Notes: a model not told the origin generated them from the sequence alone. 64,000 bases of DNA from Brevundimonas intermedia (GCF_004614235.1 NZ_SPVH01000006.1:744001-808000), one strand, 5' to 3'; shown: positions 19,087 to 28,963, counted from the stretch's first letter. Made by a program: numbers and translations.

Positions 19087-20949
19087 ATGGCCGAGGCGAC
19101 GACGGGACTGGATCTGGGCGCAGCGGCCGCCTTGCTGGCGGCGGGCGTGCTCGCCGTGCCGGTGTTCAAGCGCATCGGCCTGGGGTCGGTGCTGGGCTAT
19201 CTGGCGGCGGGTCTGGCTATCGGTCCCTTCGGCCTGAAGCTGTTTCGCGAGCCCGAGACCATCCTGCACGTCGCCGAGTTCGGCGTGGTCATCTTCCTGT
19301 TCATCATCGGGCTGGAGATGCGGCCCAAACGCCTGTGGGGCTTGCGCAAGGAAATCTTCGGCCTGGGCGCAGCGCAGGTGCTGTTCTGCGGCCTGATCCT
19401 GACCCTCACCGCCATGCTGGCGGGCTTCTCCGCCCCCGTCGCCTTCGTCGGGGCCATGGGCTTCGTCCTGTCGTCCACCGCCGTCATCATGCAGATGTTG
19501 GAAGAACGCGGCGAGATCGCGGGCGGGCCGGGCCAGCGCGCCGTCTCCATCCTGCTGCTCGAAGACCTCGCCATCGTGCCGCTGCTGGCCATCGTCGCCG
19601 TCTTGGCCACGGTGCTGGGCGTGGCGAACGAACAGGCGCCGCCCCTTTGGCAGACCATCGGCTTTGCGGTCGCGGCCGTCGGCGGCGTTCTGCTGGCCGG
19701 CAAATATCTGGTCGACCCCATCTTCCGTCTTCTGGCCCGTTACGGCGGGCGCGAGGTGATGACGGCGGCGGCCCTGCTGGTCGTGGTCGGCGCGGCCTGG
19801 GCCATGTCGCTGGGCGGTCTGTCGATGGCGATGGGCGCCTTCCTGGCCGGCGTCCTGCTGTCGGAATCGACCTTCCGTCACCAGCTGGAATCGGATGTCG
19901 AGCCGTTCCGCGCCATCCTGCTGGGCCTGTTCTTCCTCAGCGTCGGCATGTCGCTGGACCTGTCGGTGGTCGTCACCGACTGGCGTATCGTCGTCGGCGG
20001 CGTGGTCGCCTTCATGGCTGTCAAGGCGCTGGGCATCTATGGCGTCGCCCGCCTGTTCAAGGCCTCCCACCACGAAGCGGTCGAGCGCGCGGCCCTGTTC
20101 GCCCAGGGCGGCGAGTTCGCCTTCGTTCTTTATGGGGCGGCGGTGACGGCGGGTCTGTTCGACGCCCAGGTCGGCGCCATGCTGTCGGCCATCGTCATCC
20201 TGTCCATGGCCCTGACCCCGCTGACCAGCCTGCTGACCCAGCGCCTGCTGCCCAAGCCGGTGGTGTCGGCCGAAGACGCGGACGGCGTCGATTTCGCCAA
20301 GGACTTGCGCGGCCAGGTGCTGATCATCGGCTTCGGCCGTTTCGCCCAGGTCGTGTCCCAGCCTCTGCTGGCCAAGGACGTGGACGTGTCGATCATCGAG
20401 AACGACGTGGAGATGATCCAGGCCGCCTCCCAGTTCGGGTTCAAGGTCTACTACGGCGACGGCGCCCAGCTCGCCACCCTCAGGGCCTCCGGCGCCGAGC
20501 AGGCCGAGATCGTCCTGGTCTGCGTGGACAAGCCCGAGGCCGCCGACCGCATCGTCGAACTGGTCAAGTCCGAGTTCCCGACCACCAAGATCATGGTCCG
20601 CGCCTTCGACCGGGGGCATTCGATGCGCCTGATCCAGGCCGGGGTCGATTACCAGATCCGCGAGACGTTCGAATCGGCGCTGAAGTTCGGCGAGCGCGCT
20701 CTGATCGAACTGGGTATGGACGAAAGCCAGGCGGCCGAGGCCATCGGCGACGTGCGTCGTCGCGACGACGCGCGCCTGGATCTGCAACTGACCGGCGGGA
20801 TCAGCGCGGGCCGCCAACTGATGCGGGGCAACATGCCCACGCCGCAGCCGGCCCCCTACATCAAACCGCGCCGCGAAGGCCGCCTGCTGAACGAGGACGA
20901 GGCGGGCCCGGCCGCGCCGGACACGCAGCGCGAGCCTGCCGACGTCTGA
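19087..20949 (+). CDS. Kef-type cation:proton antiporter (CPA2) with TrkA-N domain
   Basis: This 620-aa protein has a 12-13 span sodium/hydrogen exchanger domain (about residues 1-385). Family blocks include GLEMRPKRLWGLRKEIFGLG, GFVLSSTAVIMQMLEERGE and LLEDLAIVPLL. A cytoplasmic RCK/TrkA-N domain (about 400-520) has the nucleotide-binding glycine motif LIIGFGRFAQ. Such proteins move potassium or sodium against protons and are gated by nucleotides or glutathione. ATG at 19087 has GGGGAG at 19077-19082; an upstream ATG at 19060 lacks a site. KefB versus KefC cannot be separated from the sequence. Confidence 0.93.
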   Translation: MAEATTGLDLGAAAALLAAGVLAVPVFKRIGLGSVLGYLAAGLAIGPFGLKLFREPETILHVAEFGVVIFLFIIGLEMRPKRLWGLRKEIFGLGAAQVLFCGLILTLTAMLAGFSAPVAFVGAMGFVLSSTAVIMQMLEERGEIAGGPGQRAVSILLLEDLAIVPLLAIVAVLATVLGVANEQAPPLWQTIGFAVAAVGGVLLAGKYLVDPIFRLLARYGGREVMTAAALLVVVGAAWAMSLGGLSMAMGAFLAGVLLSESTFRHQLESDVEPFRAILLGLFFLSVGMSLDLSVVVTDWRIVVGGVVAFMAVKALGIYGVARLFKASHHEAVERAALFAQGGEFAFVLYGAAVTAGLFDAQVGAMLSAIVILSMALTPLTSLLTQRLLPKPVVSAEDADGVDFAKDLRGQVLIIGFGRFAQVVSQPLLAKDVDVSIIENDVEMIQAASQFGFKVYYGDGAQLATLRASGAEQAEIVLVCVDKPEAADRIVELVKSEFPTTKIMVRAFDRGHSMRLIQAGVDYQIRETFESALKFGERALIELGMDESQAAEAIGDVRRRDDARLDLQLTGGISAGRQLMRGNMPTPQPAPYIKPRREGRLLNEDEAGPAAPDTQREPADV

Positions 20950-20952
20950 TCC

Positions 20953-21585
20953 CTACTGGCTGACGCCCGTCTCCAGACGCGCGCCGGCCAGTTCGGCCTT
21001 GGCCTGCAGATAGGTTGTCTCCGACACCAGTCGGGAGATCGTGTTGAAACGCTCCGTCGTCAGGCCCGACCCTTCGACCGCCGCCGTCAGCTGAGCGCTC
21101 TGCTCCGGCGTGGCCTGGTTGTTCTGGACCTGGGCCGTAATGGTGCGGATCTGGGTCATGGCGGCGACGAAGCGGTTCAACTCGTCGTCGGTCACGGCGG
21201 CGGCCGGGGTGCCGGGCGCCGGCGGCGTGGCGTTGACCACGCGAATGCGGGCCGCCAGGGCCGGATCGGCGGCGACGGCGTTCGACAAGGTGTTGAAGCG
21301 GGTGACTTCCAGACCGGAATCCTGAACGGCGGCGGCCATCTGCGCCTGTTGCTCCGGCGTCGGCTGGGCGCCGTTCAGGGTGTCGCTGACGGCCCTCACC
21401 TTGACCATAGCGTCGTCGAACTTCTTCAACTCGTCATCGGTGAAGGTCGCAGAGCCGGTCGTGGCTGAGGGGGCAGGCGTGGCGCCCGAAGTGGGGGCGG
21501 GGGCGTCCTGGGCCTGGGCGGTCGCGGCGGTCGCCAAAACGGCGACGGAAGCGAAAAGGGCGAGGCGGGGCGTGCGCATGGGCAT
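20953..21585 (-). CDS. Secreted protein with two DUF4168-like repeats
   Basis: A 210-aa exported protein: signal peptide ending ATAQAQ, a Pro/Ala/Thr linker, then two similar modules. The first (about residues 48-110) begins TFTDDELKKFDDAMVKVRAV and contains GLEVTRFNTLSNAV. The second (about 130-195) begins AVTDDELNRFVAAMTQIRTI and contains GLTTERFNTISRLV. The repeat strongly suggests an internal duplication of a DUF4168 unit. Function of the family is unknown. Its 3' end is 3 bases from the antiporter stop (convergent). Confidence 0.8.
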   Translation of the reverse strand: MPMRTPRLALFASVAVLATAATAQAQDAPAPTSGATPAPSATTGSATFTDDELKKFDDAMVKVRAVSDTLNGAQPTPEQQAQMAAAVQDSGLEVTRFNTLSNAVAADPALAARIRVVNATPPAPGTPAAAVTDDELNRFVAAMTQIRTITAQVQNNQATPEQSAQLTAAVEGSGLTTERFNTISRLVSETTYLQAKAELAGARLETGVSQ

Positions 21586-21794
21586 GTCCTTTCGGTCTGG
21601 CGTCCACTTGAGGAGCCGTCGAACGACGGCGACGACGCAATCACGTCATCGCTCCCCGAGGAATGTGGAGCCTGGATAAGACGAAGGGGGGAGCCTTCAT
21701 AACCTAGGCGTTTACGCTCGGATCGCCAGTCTTCGACGCTGGAGGCGCGATCAAGGATACGTTAGACGGGCGTGATCCTTGCTGAGGTTTGCTC

Positions 21795-22814
21795 ATGAAA
21801 CGTCTCGCCATCGCCGCCCTGGCCCTGATCGCGGTCGCCGCGCCGGCCGTCACCGTCACCGCCTGGGGCAATACCGGCCACCGGTTGATCGGGGTGGCGG
21901 CGATGCGGGCCCTGCCCGACGATCTGCCCGCCTTCCTGCGCACCCCGGCCGCCATCGCCGACGTGGGCGAGCTGGCGCGCGAACCTGACCGCTGGAAAGG
22001 CGCCGGCCAGCCGCACGACCGCGAGCGCGATACCGCCCACTTCATCGACATGGACGACCAGGGTCGCGTGATGGATCAGCGCGGCATGGCTCTGGCCGAC
22101 CTGCCCCGCCTGAAATCGGAGTATGACGCCGCCCTGACCAAGGCCGGTCTGGACGTCAACGACGCCGGCTATCTGCCCTACGCCATGATCGACGCCTGGC
22201 AGAACCTGGGCCGCGACTTCGCCTATTGGCGCGTGCTGAACGCCGCCGAAAAGCGCGAGACGAACATGGAGCGCCAGGCCTGGTACCGTGCCGACCGCAT
22301 CCGCCGCGAGGCCCTGATCCTGCGCGACATCGGCGTGATGGGCCACTATGTCGGCGACGGCTCACAGCCGCATCACACGACGATCCACTACAACGGCTGG
22401 GGCGACTTCCCGAACCCGGAAGGCTTCACCAACTCGCGTCAGACCCACGCCCTGTTCGAGGGCGAGTTCACCAACCGCGTCGCCCGCCTGGACGCGGTCG
22501 AGGCCGCCATGCCGGCCGCCAACCTGGACGGTTTCGACGTCAAGGCGCGCACCGTCTCCTATCTGACCACGACCCTGGGCACGGTGATCCCCTTCTATCG
22601 GCTGGAGAAGGCCGGCGGTTTCCGCGACGCCGACCCGCGCGGCGCGGCCTTCGTCAACGAGCGGCTGGGCGCCGGCGCCGGCGAACTCCGCGACTTCATA
22701 ATCACCGCCTGGACCGCCTCGGGCAGCGCCTCCATCGGCTGGCCCGCCGTCAAGGTCGCCGAGGTCGAGGCCGGAACCGCCGACCCCTGGATCGCCATGG
22801 TGGGCGAGGACTGA
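21795..22814 (+). CDS. S1/P1-family nuclease
   Basis: A 339-aa secreted zinc nuclease. After the signal peptide the mature protein would start with Trp in AWGNTGHRLIG, the N-terminal Trp that is itself a zinc ligand in this family. Further ligands are visible in HFIDMDD, GHYVGDGSQPHHT and the NSRQTHALFEGEF helix. Family members are three-zinc enzymes that cut single-stranded DNA and RNA or 3' nucleotides, so a role in periplasmic or extracellular nucleic acid and phosphate scavenging is likely. ATG at 21795 is chosen; a TTG two codons upstream is also in frame. An inverted repeat CAAGGAT/ATCCTTG lies at 21752-21781 before the gene. Confidence 0.93.
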   Translation: MKRLAIAALALIAVAAPAVTVTAWGNTGHRLIGVAAMRALPDDLPAFLRTPAAIADVGELAREPDRWKGAGQPHDRERDTAHFIDMDDQGRVMDQRGMALADLPRLKSEYDAALTKAGLDVNDAGYLPYAMIDAWQNLGRDFAYWRVLNAAEKRETNMERQAWYRADRIRREALILRDIGVMGHYVGDGSQPHHTTIHYNGWGDFPNPEGFTNSRQTHALFEGEFTNRVARLDAVEAAMPAANLDGFDVKARTVSYLTTTLGTVIPFYRLEKAGGFRDADPRGAAFVNERLGAGAGELRDFIITAWTASGSASIGWPAVKVAEVEAGTADPWIAMVGED

Positions 22815-22819
22815 TTTCC

Positions 22820-23626
22820 TTGTCGGAGCTAACGCCCCCCGCCGTCATCCTCGACAAGTCGCAGATGGCCGAGAACATCGGCGCCGTGGCGCGGGTGATG
22901 GCCAACTTCGGTCTGACGGATTTGCGTTTGGTCACGCCCCGCGACGGCTGGCCCCAGGACCGGGCCTGGGCCATGGCCTCGGGCGCCGACTGGGTGCTGG
23001 AGGGCGTGCGGGTGTTCGACAGCGTCGCTGACGCCGTCGCCGACCTGAACACCGTCTTCGCCACCACCGCGCGCCCGCGCGAGACGCGCCAGCCGGTGCG
23101 CACCCCGCGCGAGGCCGGCCGCGTCCTCTACGACGACACGGCCTCGGGCCTGAAGACCGGCCTGTTGTTCGGCGGCGAGCGGGCGGGGTTGGAAACGACC
23201 GACATCGCCCTGTGCGCCGGCATCGTCACCATCCCCATCGACCCCCGACACCATTCGCTGAACCTGGCCCAGGCCGTGGCGATCAACGCCTATGAGTGGC
23301 GCACCCTGATCCTGGACGCCCCGCCGCCGCGCTTCCGCGACAGCGAGCCGCCAGCGTCGAACGAGCTTCTGGTCGGCATGTACGAGCATCTGGAGGAAGA
23401 GCTGGAGAACGGCGGCTTCTTCTATCCGCCCGAGAAGAAGCGTTCGATGAGCCAGAACCTGCGCGTCATGCTGGGCCGCGCCGCCTTCTCGGAGCAGGAG
23501 GTCGCCACCATGCGCGGCGCCATCCACGCCCTGTCGCGCGGTCGCGGCCGGGTGCTGGCCAAGCTGGCGGCGGAACGGGCGGCGAAGGCCTCCTCTAGCA
23601 GCGAGCCGCCGCGCGGCGAGCGATAG
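22820..23626 (+). CDS. trmJ: tRNA (cytidine/uridine-2'-O-)-methyltransferase TrmJ
   Basis: A 268-aa SPOUT-fold RNA methyltransferase that places 2'-O-methyl groups in the tRNA anticodon loop using S-adenosylmethionine. The knot motifs are clear: AENIGAVARVMANFGLTDLR near the start, LLFGGERAGLE in the middle and the SAM-binding IPIDPRHHSLNLAQAVAI. A C-terminal helical extension (about residues 185-268) is typical for TrmJ. The start is a TTG at 22820, five bases after the nuclease stop; the open frame continues far upstream but that part is a shadow of the nuclease gene. Confidence 0.92.
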   Translation: MSELTPPAVILDKSQMAENIGAVARVMANFGLTDLRLVTPRDGWPQDRAWAMASGADWVLEGVRVFDSVADAVADLNTVFATTARPRETRQPVRTPREAGRVLYDDTASGLKTGLLFGGERAGLETTDIALCAGIVTIPIDPRHHSLNLAQAVAINAYEWRTLILDAPPPRFRDSEPPASNELLVGMYEHLEEELENGGFFYPPEKKRSMSQNLRVMLGRAAFSEQEVATMRGAIHALSRGRGRVLAKLAAERAAKASSSSEPPRGER

Positions 23627-23635
23627 GAGGCGAGG

Positions 23636-23959
23636 ATGAAGCCCTTGCTGATCTATCCGTTGGCGGCGCTGGCGGAGATCGGCGGCTGTTTCGCCTTCTG
23701 GGCCTGGCTGAAGCTGGATCGCTCGCCCTTATGGCTGGCGCCGGGCGTCGTCTGCCTGATCGCCTTCGCCTGGCTGCTGACCCTGGTCCCCAGCGACGCG
23801 GCAGGCCGGGCCTTCGCGGCCTATGGCGGGGTCTATATCTGCGCGTCGCTGGTCTGGATGGCGCTGGTCGAGAAGACGACGCCCGACCGCTGGGACGTGC
23901 TGGGCGGCCTAGTCTGCATCGTCGGCGCGGGGATCATTCTGTTCGGCCCGCGCGCCTAA
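23636..23959 (+). CDS. ynfA: YnfA family small membrane protein (UPF0060)
   Basis: A 107-aa protein with four predicted membrane helices. The family pattern is complete: [19 protein letters not shown] at the start, [20 protein letters not shown] in the middle and the [21 protein letters not shown] end. YnfA resembles small multidrug resistance transporters, but its substrate is uncertain. The gene lies 9 bases after trmJ, probably in the same transcript. A long palindromic repeat begins 3 bases after its stop. Confidence 0.93.
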   Translation: MKPLLIYPLAALAEIGGCFAFWAWLKLDRSPLWLAPGVVCLIAFAWLLTLVPSDAAGRAFAAYGGVYICASLVWMALVEKTTPDRWDVLGGLVCIVGAGIILFGPRA

Positions 23960-23962
23960 ACT

Positions 23963-24150
23963 CCTCTTCTTTCGTCATCCTCCGGCGAGCGTAGCGAGAC
24001 CGGGGGACCCAGCGGCGCGCGTGAGCGCGAACCAGTCGCGGAGTGGGTGTCCCAGCATAGTGCGGCCAACGCATCGCCTTCGGCGCCGCTGGGTCCCCCG
24101 GTCTGCGCCGCGAAGGCGCGGCTTGCCGGAGGATGACGAAAGAAAAGAGG
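23963..24150. repeat. Long palindromic dispersed repeat, copy 1
   Basis: The ends are near-perfect inverted copies (CTTTCGTCATCCTCCGGC on the left; the reverse complement ends at 24150). A second, inner pair of arms at 23998-24018 and 24083-24103 is perfect over 21 bp and centres on CGGGGGACCCAGCGGCGC. About 65 bases form the loop. The whole unit could fold into one long hairpin. A close relative with the same arms but a different loop lies at 42249-42421. The unit carries no ORF of its own and lies just after the ynfA stop. Confidence 0.9.
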
Positions 24151-24364
24151 GGCAGCCATCCCATTTCCGTCACCTCAACCCAATGATTTCAATCCTCTGC
24201 CGCCCACCAGCGTCCTCTTCCTGCCCGCACCCCAGAACCGTGCGATCCTGTCTCCGCTCGTCCGCATCGGACGTGTCGCGCAGCCGGGGAGGGCGGATTT
24301 CAGACGAATTGCACTATTCAGACGGTGTTTTTCACGCCGCACAGTCTGAAACCGTGGCGGCGCG

Positions 24365-25201
24365 CTACCCCGCCCCCAGCAGGTCCGACCACCGCCAGCT
24401 GCCCTTGCCCAACGCCAGTTGCGCGCCTCCGGGGCGGTCTTCCAGCTTCAGCACCGCCAAGCCGGTCATCCGCTGGGTCTTGCACTCGGCGGGGGCGAAG
24501 GCGACTTCCAGGGCGATGGCCTGGCGCACGCCGGCCAAGCCCTTGCCCGACTGGTTGCGGCTCTGCAGCCAGTCGCCGTTCCAGACCAGGATGGCGCGTC
24601 CGTTGGCGTCCATGTCCTGGGACGCGGCGATGACGGCGCGGCGCACCGCCTGGTCGTCGCGCACGGCGTCCTGAACCCAGCGCACCATGTCGCACGATCC
24701 ACCGCCCGACCCGGGGCCTGAGCCGGTTCCGCCCGATCCGCCGCCGCCGCCCACGCCCGTTCCTCCTCCGCCGCCCGGCCCGGCGCCCACCGTCATGGCG
24801 CCGGCGATCTGGGCCGCACCGAGCAAGGGCAGGGGCGGTCCCGGCGGCGCGGGCGCGGCGGGCAGGGGTTCGACGTCGGGCGGGCGTTTGGCGACGACCA
24901 GTCTAGGCCGCGCCGCCGCCACGGCCGGCGGGCGACGCTGGGGCGCGGGCCTGGGCGGCGCAGCCGACTGGGCTGCGGCGGCCGGCGCATCCGGCTTGGG
25001 CGAGGGATCGGGGGCGATGACCCGTGCGGGCGGCGGCGGGGGAGGGGGCGGCGGCTCGACCAGTTCGACCATCATCAGCGGCGGTTCGGGCGCGGCCGGG
25101 TCAGGCGCCGCGCGCGCCGTCATCAGCAGGGCCAACCCGGCATGGGCGACCAGAATCGGCGTCGCCGCCAGCGCCCAGCGTCGTGCCCGGCCGGCGCTCA
25201 A
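24365..25201 (-). CDS. TonB-like proline-rich membrane protein
   Basis: A 278-aa protein built like TonB at the front: a membrane anchor (about residues 8-28), the MMVELVEPPPPPPPPP signature and a long Pro/Ala-rich spacer. A Gly/Ser-rich linker (about 140-170) then leads to a 110-residue C-terminal domain (MVRWVQDAVRDDQAVRRAV, then ILVWNGDWLQ) that is not the usual TonB receptor-contact domain. It may be a TonB relative with an altered periplasmic domain, or an envelope protein that only borrows the anchor. The start is a TTG. No exbB or exbD is adjacent. Confidence 0.7.
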   Translation of the reverse strand: MSAGRARRWALAATPILVAHAGLALLMTARAAPDPAAPEPPLMMVELVEPPPPPPPPPARVIAPDPSPKPDAPAAAAQSAAPPRPAPQRRPPAVAAARPRLVVAKRPPDVEPLPAAPAPPGPPLPLLGAAQIAGAMTVGAGPGGGGGTGVGGGGGSGGTGSGPGSGGGSCDMVRWVQDAVRDDQAVRRAVIAASQDMDANGRAILVWNGDWLQSRNQSGKGLAGVRQAIALEVAFAPAECKTQRMTGLAVLKLEDRPGGAQLALGKGSWRWSDLLGAG

Positions 25202-25576
25202 TCGCCTATCCGTGATGACAGTTGAACACCGCGCCGCATGGTCATCAGAACAGAATGCCTGTAAAAAACGTCAGGCCCTGTTGAAAACATTCGGTCGCGT
25301 CAGGAAAGTGGCGCAGCGGGTAATACAACCGGGCGGCGTTTCAGATCAGTGATAGATCAGCCTGCCCGCCCTCCGGCCTCGGCCGTCGGCGGCGCAACGG
25401 TTGATCTCGCCCCCGGGTTCCGTGTCGGCGCAAGAATAGCGCGAAATACCCCATCTTTTTATGGTCAAGCTGACATGATCCTGCCCAAAGCACGTCATTA
25501 CTCCGCCTTGTGCCCTACGCCATTTTCATCTGGCGCAAAAACGGGTGTGGCGCTCCCGGCAAGAAGGAGACAGAAC
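25202..25576. other. Intergenic region between divergent envelope genes
   Basis: This 375-base stretch separates the divergent TonB-like and OmpA-lipoprotein genes and must hold both promoters. It is AT-richer in places (around 25250-25300 and 25440-25470). A short direct repeat GATCAG occurs twice, 5 bases apart, at about 25345-25361. The OmpA reading frame is open across part of it, but the lipoprotein start at 25577 makes this upstream part non-coding. I see no RNA gene here. Confidence 0.4.
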
Positions 25577-26128
25577 TTGAGCAGATCGAAACTCAGGACG
25601 GCGGTCGTCGGCGGCGCCCTCATCGCCCTCGGCTTTGCGGCCAGCGGCTGCGCCAGCCATCGTTTCGTGCGTGATCAGGTGGAAGTCGTCGATACCCGCG
25701 TGACTGGCGTCGAAGGCACGGCGGGTCAGGCGCTGCAACGCGCCAACGACGCGCATAAACTGGCGGAGGGCAAGTTCCTCTATCAGGTCGTGCTGTCGGA
25801 CGATTCCGTGAAATTCCCCACCGACGCGGCGGCCCTGTCGCCCGAAGCCGAGCAACGCCTGGCCCAGTTCGCCCAGCGTCTGCAGGGCGAGAACAAGAAC
25901 GTCTATCTGGAAATCCAGGGCTATACGGACGCGACCGGCACGCCCGAGCATAACGACCAACTGGGCGAGCAGCGCGCCGAGGCCGTACGCCGCTTCCTGA
26001 ACCGTCAGGGCGTCGCCCTGAACCGCATGGCGACCATCTCCTATGGTCAGGAACAGCCGGTGGCTTCGAACGACACGCCGGAAGGCCGTTCGCAGAACCG
26101 CCGCGTGACCATCGTCGTCCTGGCCTAA
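25577..26128 (+). CDS. OmpA-family lipoprotein
   Basis: A 183-aa outer-membrane lipoprotein. The N-terminal signal ends in a lipobox-like FAASGC, with Cys acylation predicted. A short helical stretch (VEVVDTRVTGVEGTAGQALQ) precedes a C-terminal OmpA domain (about residues 75-183) with the peptidoglycan-binding pattern GYTDATGTPEHNDQLGEQRA and a conserved Arg in SQNRRVTI. It therefore tethers the outer membrane to the cell wall. Translation starts at TTG 25577, with AAGGAGA seven bases upstream; a longer in-frame start at 25349 would bury the signal peptide. Confidence 0.9.
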   Translation: MSRSKLRTAVVGGALIALGFAASGCASHRFVRDQVEVVDTRVTGVEGTAGQALQRANDAHKLAEGKFLYQVVLSDDSVKFPTDAAALSPEAEQRLAQFAQRLQGENKNVYLEIQGYTDATGTPEHNDQLGEQRAEAVRRFLNRQGVALNRMATISYGQEQPVASNDTPEGRSQNRRVTIVVLA

Positions 26129-26153
26129 CCCGCCTCCACTTCAAAAAGACCGG

Positions 26154-26185
26154 AACGGCGGCCGCTTCACAGCGGTCGCCGTTTT
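26154..26185. terminator. Bidirectional terminator
   Basis: Stem AACGGCGGCCGCT pairs with AGCGGTCGCCGTT (one G-T wobble) around a TCAC loop, followed by TTTT. An A-rich stretch before the stem supplies the T run on the other strand. It lies between the convergent OmpA-lipoprotein and sirtuin genes and can end both. Confidence 0.85.
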
Positions 26186-26190
26186 CGTGT

Positions 26191-26901
26191 TTACAGCCCG
26201 TCGAAGAAGCCCGGCACGGCCTGCGTCGCCGGCCCATAGACGCCCTCGTCGAACAGGCGCGCCCCTTGCGTCGGCTCGAGATTGATCTCCACCGTCCGCG
26301 CCCCGGCGTACCGCGCCGACTGCACGAACCCCGCCGCCGGATAGACCGCGCCGGACGTGCCGATGGAGACGAACAGGTCGCATGCCTCCAGCGCCGCCTC
26401 GATCCGCTCCATCTCCAGCGGCATCTCCCCGAACCAGACGATGTGCGGCCGCATGAGGCCCTGCGGATGATGCGGCGAGGCCTGATCCGCCGCCATGTCG
26501 CCCGCCCAGTCCATCACCACGCCCGACCGGGTGCAGCGCGCCTTCAACAGCTCGCCATGCATGTGGATCAGTTCGAACCCGGCGCCGGGCGGCGTCTGCG
26601 CATGCGCCCGGTCGTGCAGATCGTCGACGTTCTGCGTCACCAGCAGGAAGTCGCCCTCCCACCGCGCCGCCAGATCCGCCAGCGCCCGATGCGCCGCATT
26701 GGGCCGCACCTCGGCCAACTGCCGCCGCCGCTGATTGTAGAAATCCTGAACCAGGGCCGGATCGGCCGCATACCCCTGCGGCGTCGCCACATCCTCGACC
26801 CGATGCCCGCACCACAGCCCGTCATCGGCCCGGAACGTCGGCACGCCGCTTTCCGCCGATATGCCGGCGCCGGTCAGGACGACGAGGTTGCGATGGGTCA
26901 T
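26191..26901 (-). CDS. cobB: Sir2-family NAD-dependent protein deacylase
   Basis: A 236-aa sirtuin that removes acyl groups from lysine using NAD. The NAD motif GAGISAESGVPTFR, the TQNVDDLHDRA motif and the catalytic His of IHMHGELLKARC are present, and GTSGAVYPAAGFV closes the NAD site. The zinc-binding Cys tetrad of most sirtuins is not: only one Cys follows the catalytic His, before a His-rich segment (SPHHPQG). The protein may lack structural zinc, as some class III-like bacterial sirtuins do. It is convergent with the OmpA lipoprotein and divergent from frmA. Confidence 0.9.
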   Translation of the reverse strand: MTHRNLVVLTGAGISAESGVPTFRADDGLWCGHRVEDVATPQGYAADPALVQDFYNQRRRQLAEVRPNAAHRALADLAARWEGDFLLVTQNVDDLHDRAHAQTPPGAGFELIHMHGELLKARCTRSGVVMDWAGDMAADQASPHHPQGLMRPHIVWFGEMPLEMERIEAALEACDLFVSIGTSGAVYPAAGFVQSARYAGARTVEINLEPTQGARLFDEGVYGPATQAVPGFFDGL

Positions 26902-26936
26902 GACCCTGATTAGCGCGTCTGGATTGCTTGGTCAGC

Positions 26937-26957
26937 CTACGTCCGCCTGTGACGTAG
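26937..26957. promoter_or_regulatory. Inverted repeat upstream of cobB and frmA
   Basis: Perfect 7-bp arms CTACGTC and GACGTAG are separated by 7 bases in the 216-base space between the divergent cobB and frmA genes. The size fits a dimeric regulator site. The regulator is unknown, and no frmR-type gene is seen nearby. Confidence 0.4.
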
Positions 26958-27117
26958 ATGCGGCCTATGGCTGGTGATATCGAAGAATGTCTGCGAACTA
27001 ATCTCAAAAATCTGCACGAAAGTGCACTCAAAAAAATTCAGTGGCCTTCATCGGCGGACGGGCTGGCCTTCCCGGCGTCGCTCGTGAGAAACAGGCGCAA
27101 ACCAAGGAGCCCTCGCC

Positions 27118-28224
<1,107 letters not shown>

Positions 28225-28287
28225 TCGACTTGCGCGCCGCACGGTTCGTTGTTTAAAGAAACGGACTGAAAATCGGGAGGTTCGACC

Positions 28288-28671
28288 ATGTTCACCCACG
28301 TCACCGTCGGCGCCAACGACATTGAGGCGTCGCGCAAATTCTATGACGCGGCGCTCGGCGCCCTGGGCGTCGAGCCGGGGCAGGGGCCGGACCCCAAGGG
28401 CCGCTACTGGTGGCGCACCCGCATGGGCGCCTTTGCGGTCGGCGCGCCGATCGACGGCGACCCGGCCTGCCACGCCAACGGCGGCACCATCGGCTTCGCG
28501 GCCAAGACGCCCGAGATGGTCCAGGCCTTCCATAACGCCGGGGTCGCCGCCGGCGGTCGCGCCATCGAGGATCCGCCCGGCGAGCGTCAGGGCCCGTTCG
28601 GCCCGATGATCCTGGCCTATCTGCGCGATCCGTCGGGCAACAAGATCGTCGCCATGCACCGGGTGGGGTGA
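28288..28671 (+). CDS. VOC-family (glyoxalase/bleomycin-resistance fold) protein
   Basis: A 127-aa vicinal-oxygen-chelate protein: FTHVTVGANDIEASRKFYDAA is the typical first beta-alpha unit and ILAYLRDPSGNKIVAMH the last metal-ligand strand. Proteins of this size act as dimers on small thiol adducts or remain uncharacterised. Its place directly after frmA suggests a glutathione-dependent detoxification role, but that is inference. GGGAGG lies shortly before the ATG. Confidence 0.85.
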   Translation: MFTHVTVGANDIEASRKFYDAALGALGVEPGQGPDPKGRYWWRTRMGAFAVGAPIDGDPACHANGGTIGFAAKTPEMVQAFHNAGVAAGGRAIEDPPGERQGPFGPMILAYLRDPSGNKIVAMHRVG

Positions 28672-28672
28672 C

Positions 28673-28963
28673 CTAGCGGTCTTGCAGGTGTTTCGCTCCG
28701 ACGATGGCGCGTCGCACGAACCAGAAGGCGAGCAGGCCAGGCAGCAAGGCCAGGCCGATCGCCATCGGCCATGAGGCCTGACCCGTTGCGCCCAAACTGA
28801 TCAAGGCGGCGGCCAGCAATCCGGCGAAGGCTGCGCGAACGCCATTGAAGATCATGACGTTGGCGGCATCAGGATTGGTCCCCTTGGCTAGGGCGCGAAC
28901 GCCGAGGGCGATCAGTGCGCCGATGGGCAGGGCGAGCGCTGCAACAAGGATCGTTCGCGTCAT
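28673..28963 (-). CDS. Small membrane protein, unknown function
   Basis: A 96-aa protein with three predicted membrane helices (about residues 5-25, 42-60 and 67-85) and a short basic tail. It is convergent with the VOC gene, with 1 base between the stops. No family was recognised. Codon use resembles the neighbours, so it is probably a real gene. Confidence 0.6.
   Translation of the reverse strand: MTRTILVAALALPIGALIALGVRALAKGTNPDAANVMIFNGVRAAFAGLLAAALISLGATGQASWPMAIGLALLPGLLAFWFVRRAIVGAKHLQDR

Noticed and set aside
24317..24350. Inverted repeat TTCAGAC/GTCTGAA after the TonB-like gene
   Set aside because: No T run on the minus strand and a 20-base loop; not supported as a terminator.
27011..27024. 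Short TGCAC/GTGCA hairpin with nearby T run on the minus strand before frmA
   Set aside because: A five-bp stem is too weak, and no minus-strand gene ends there.
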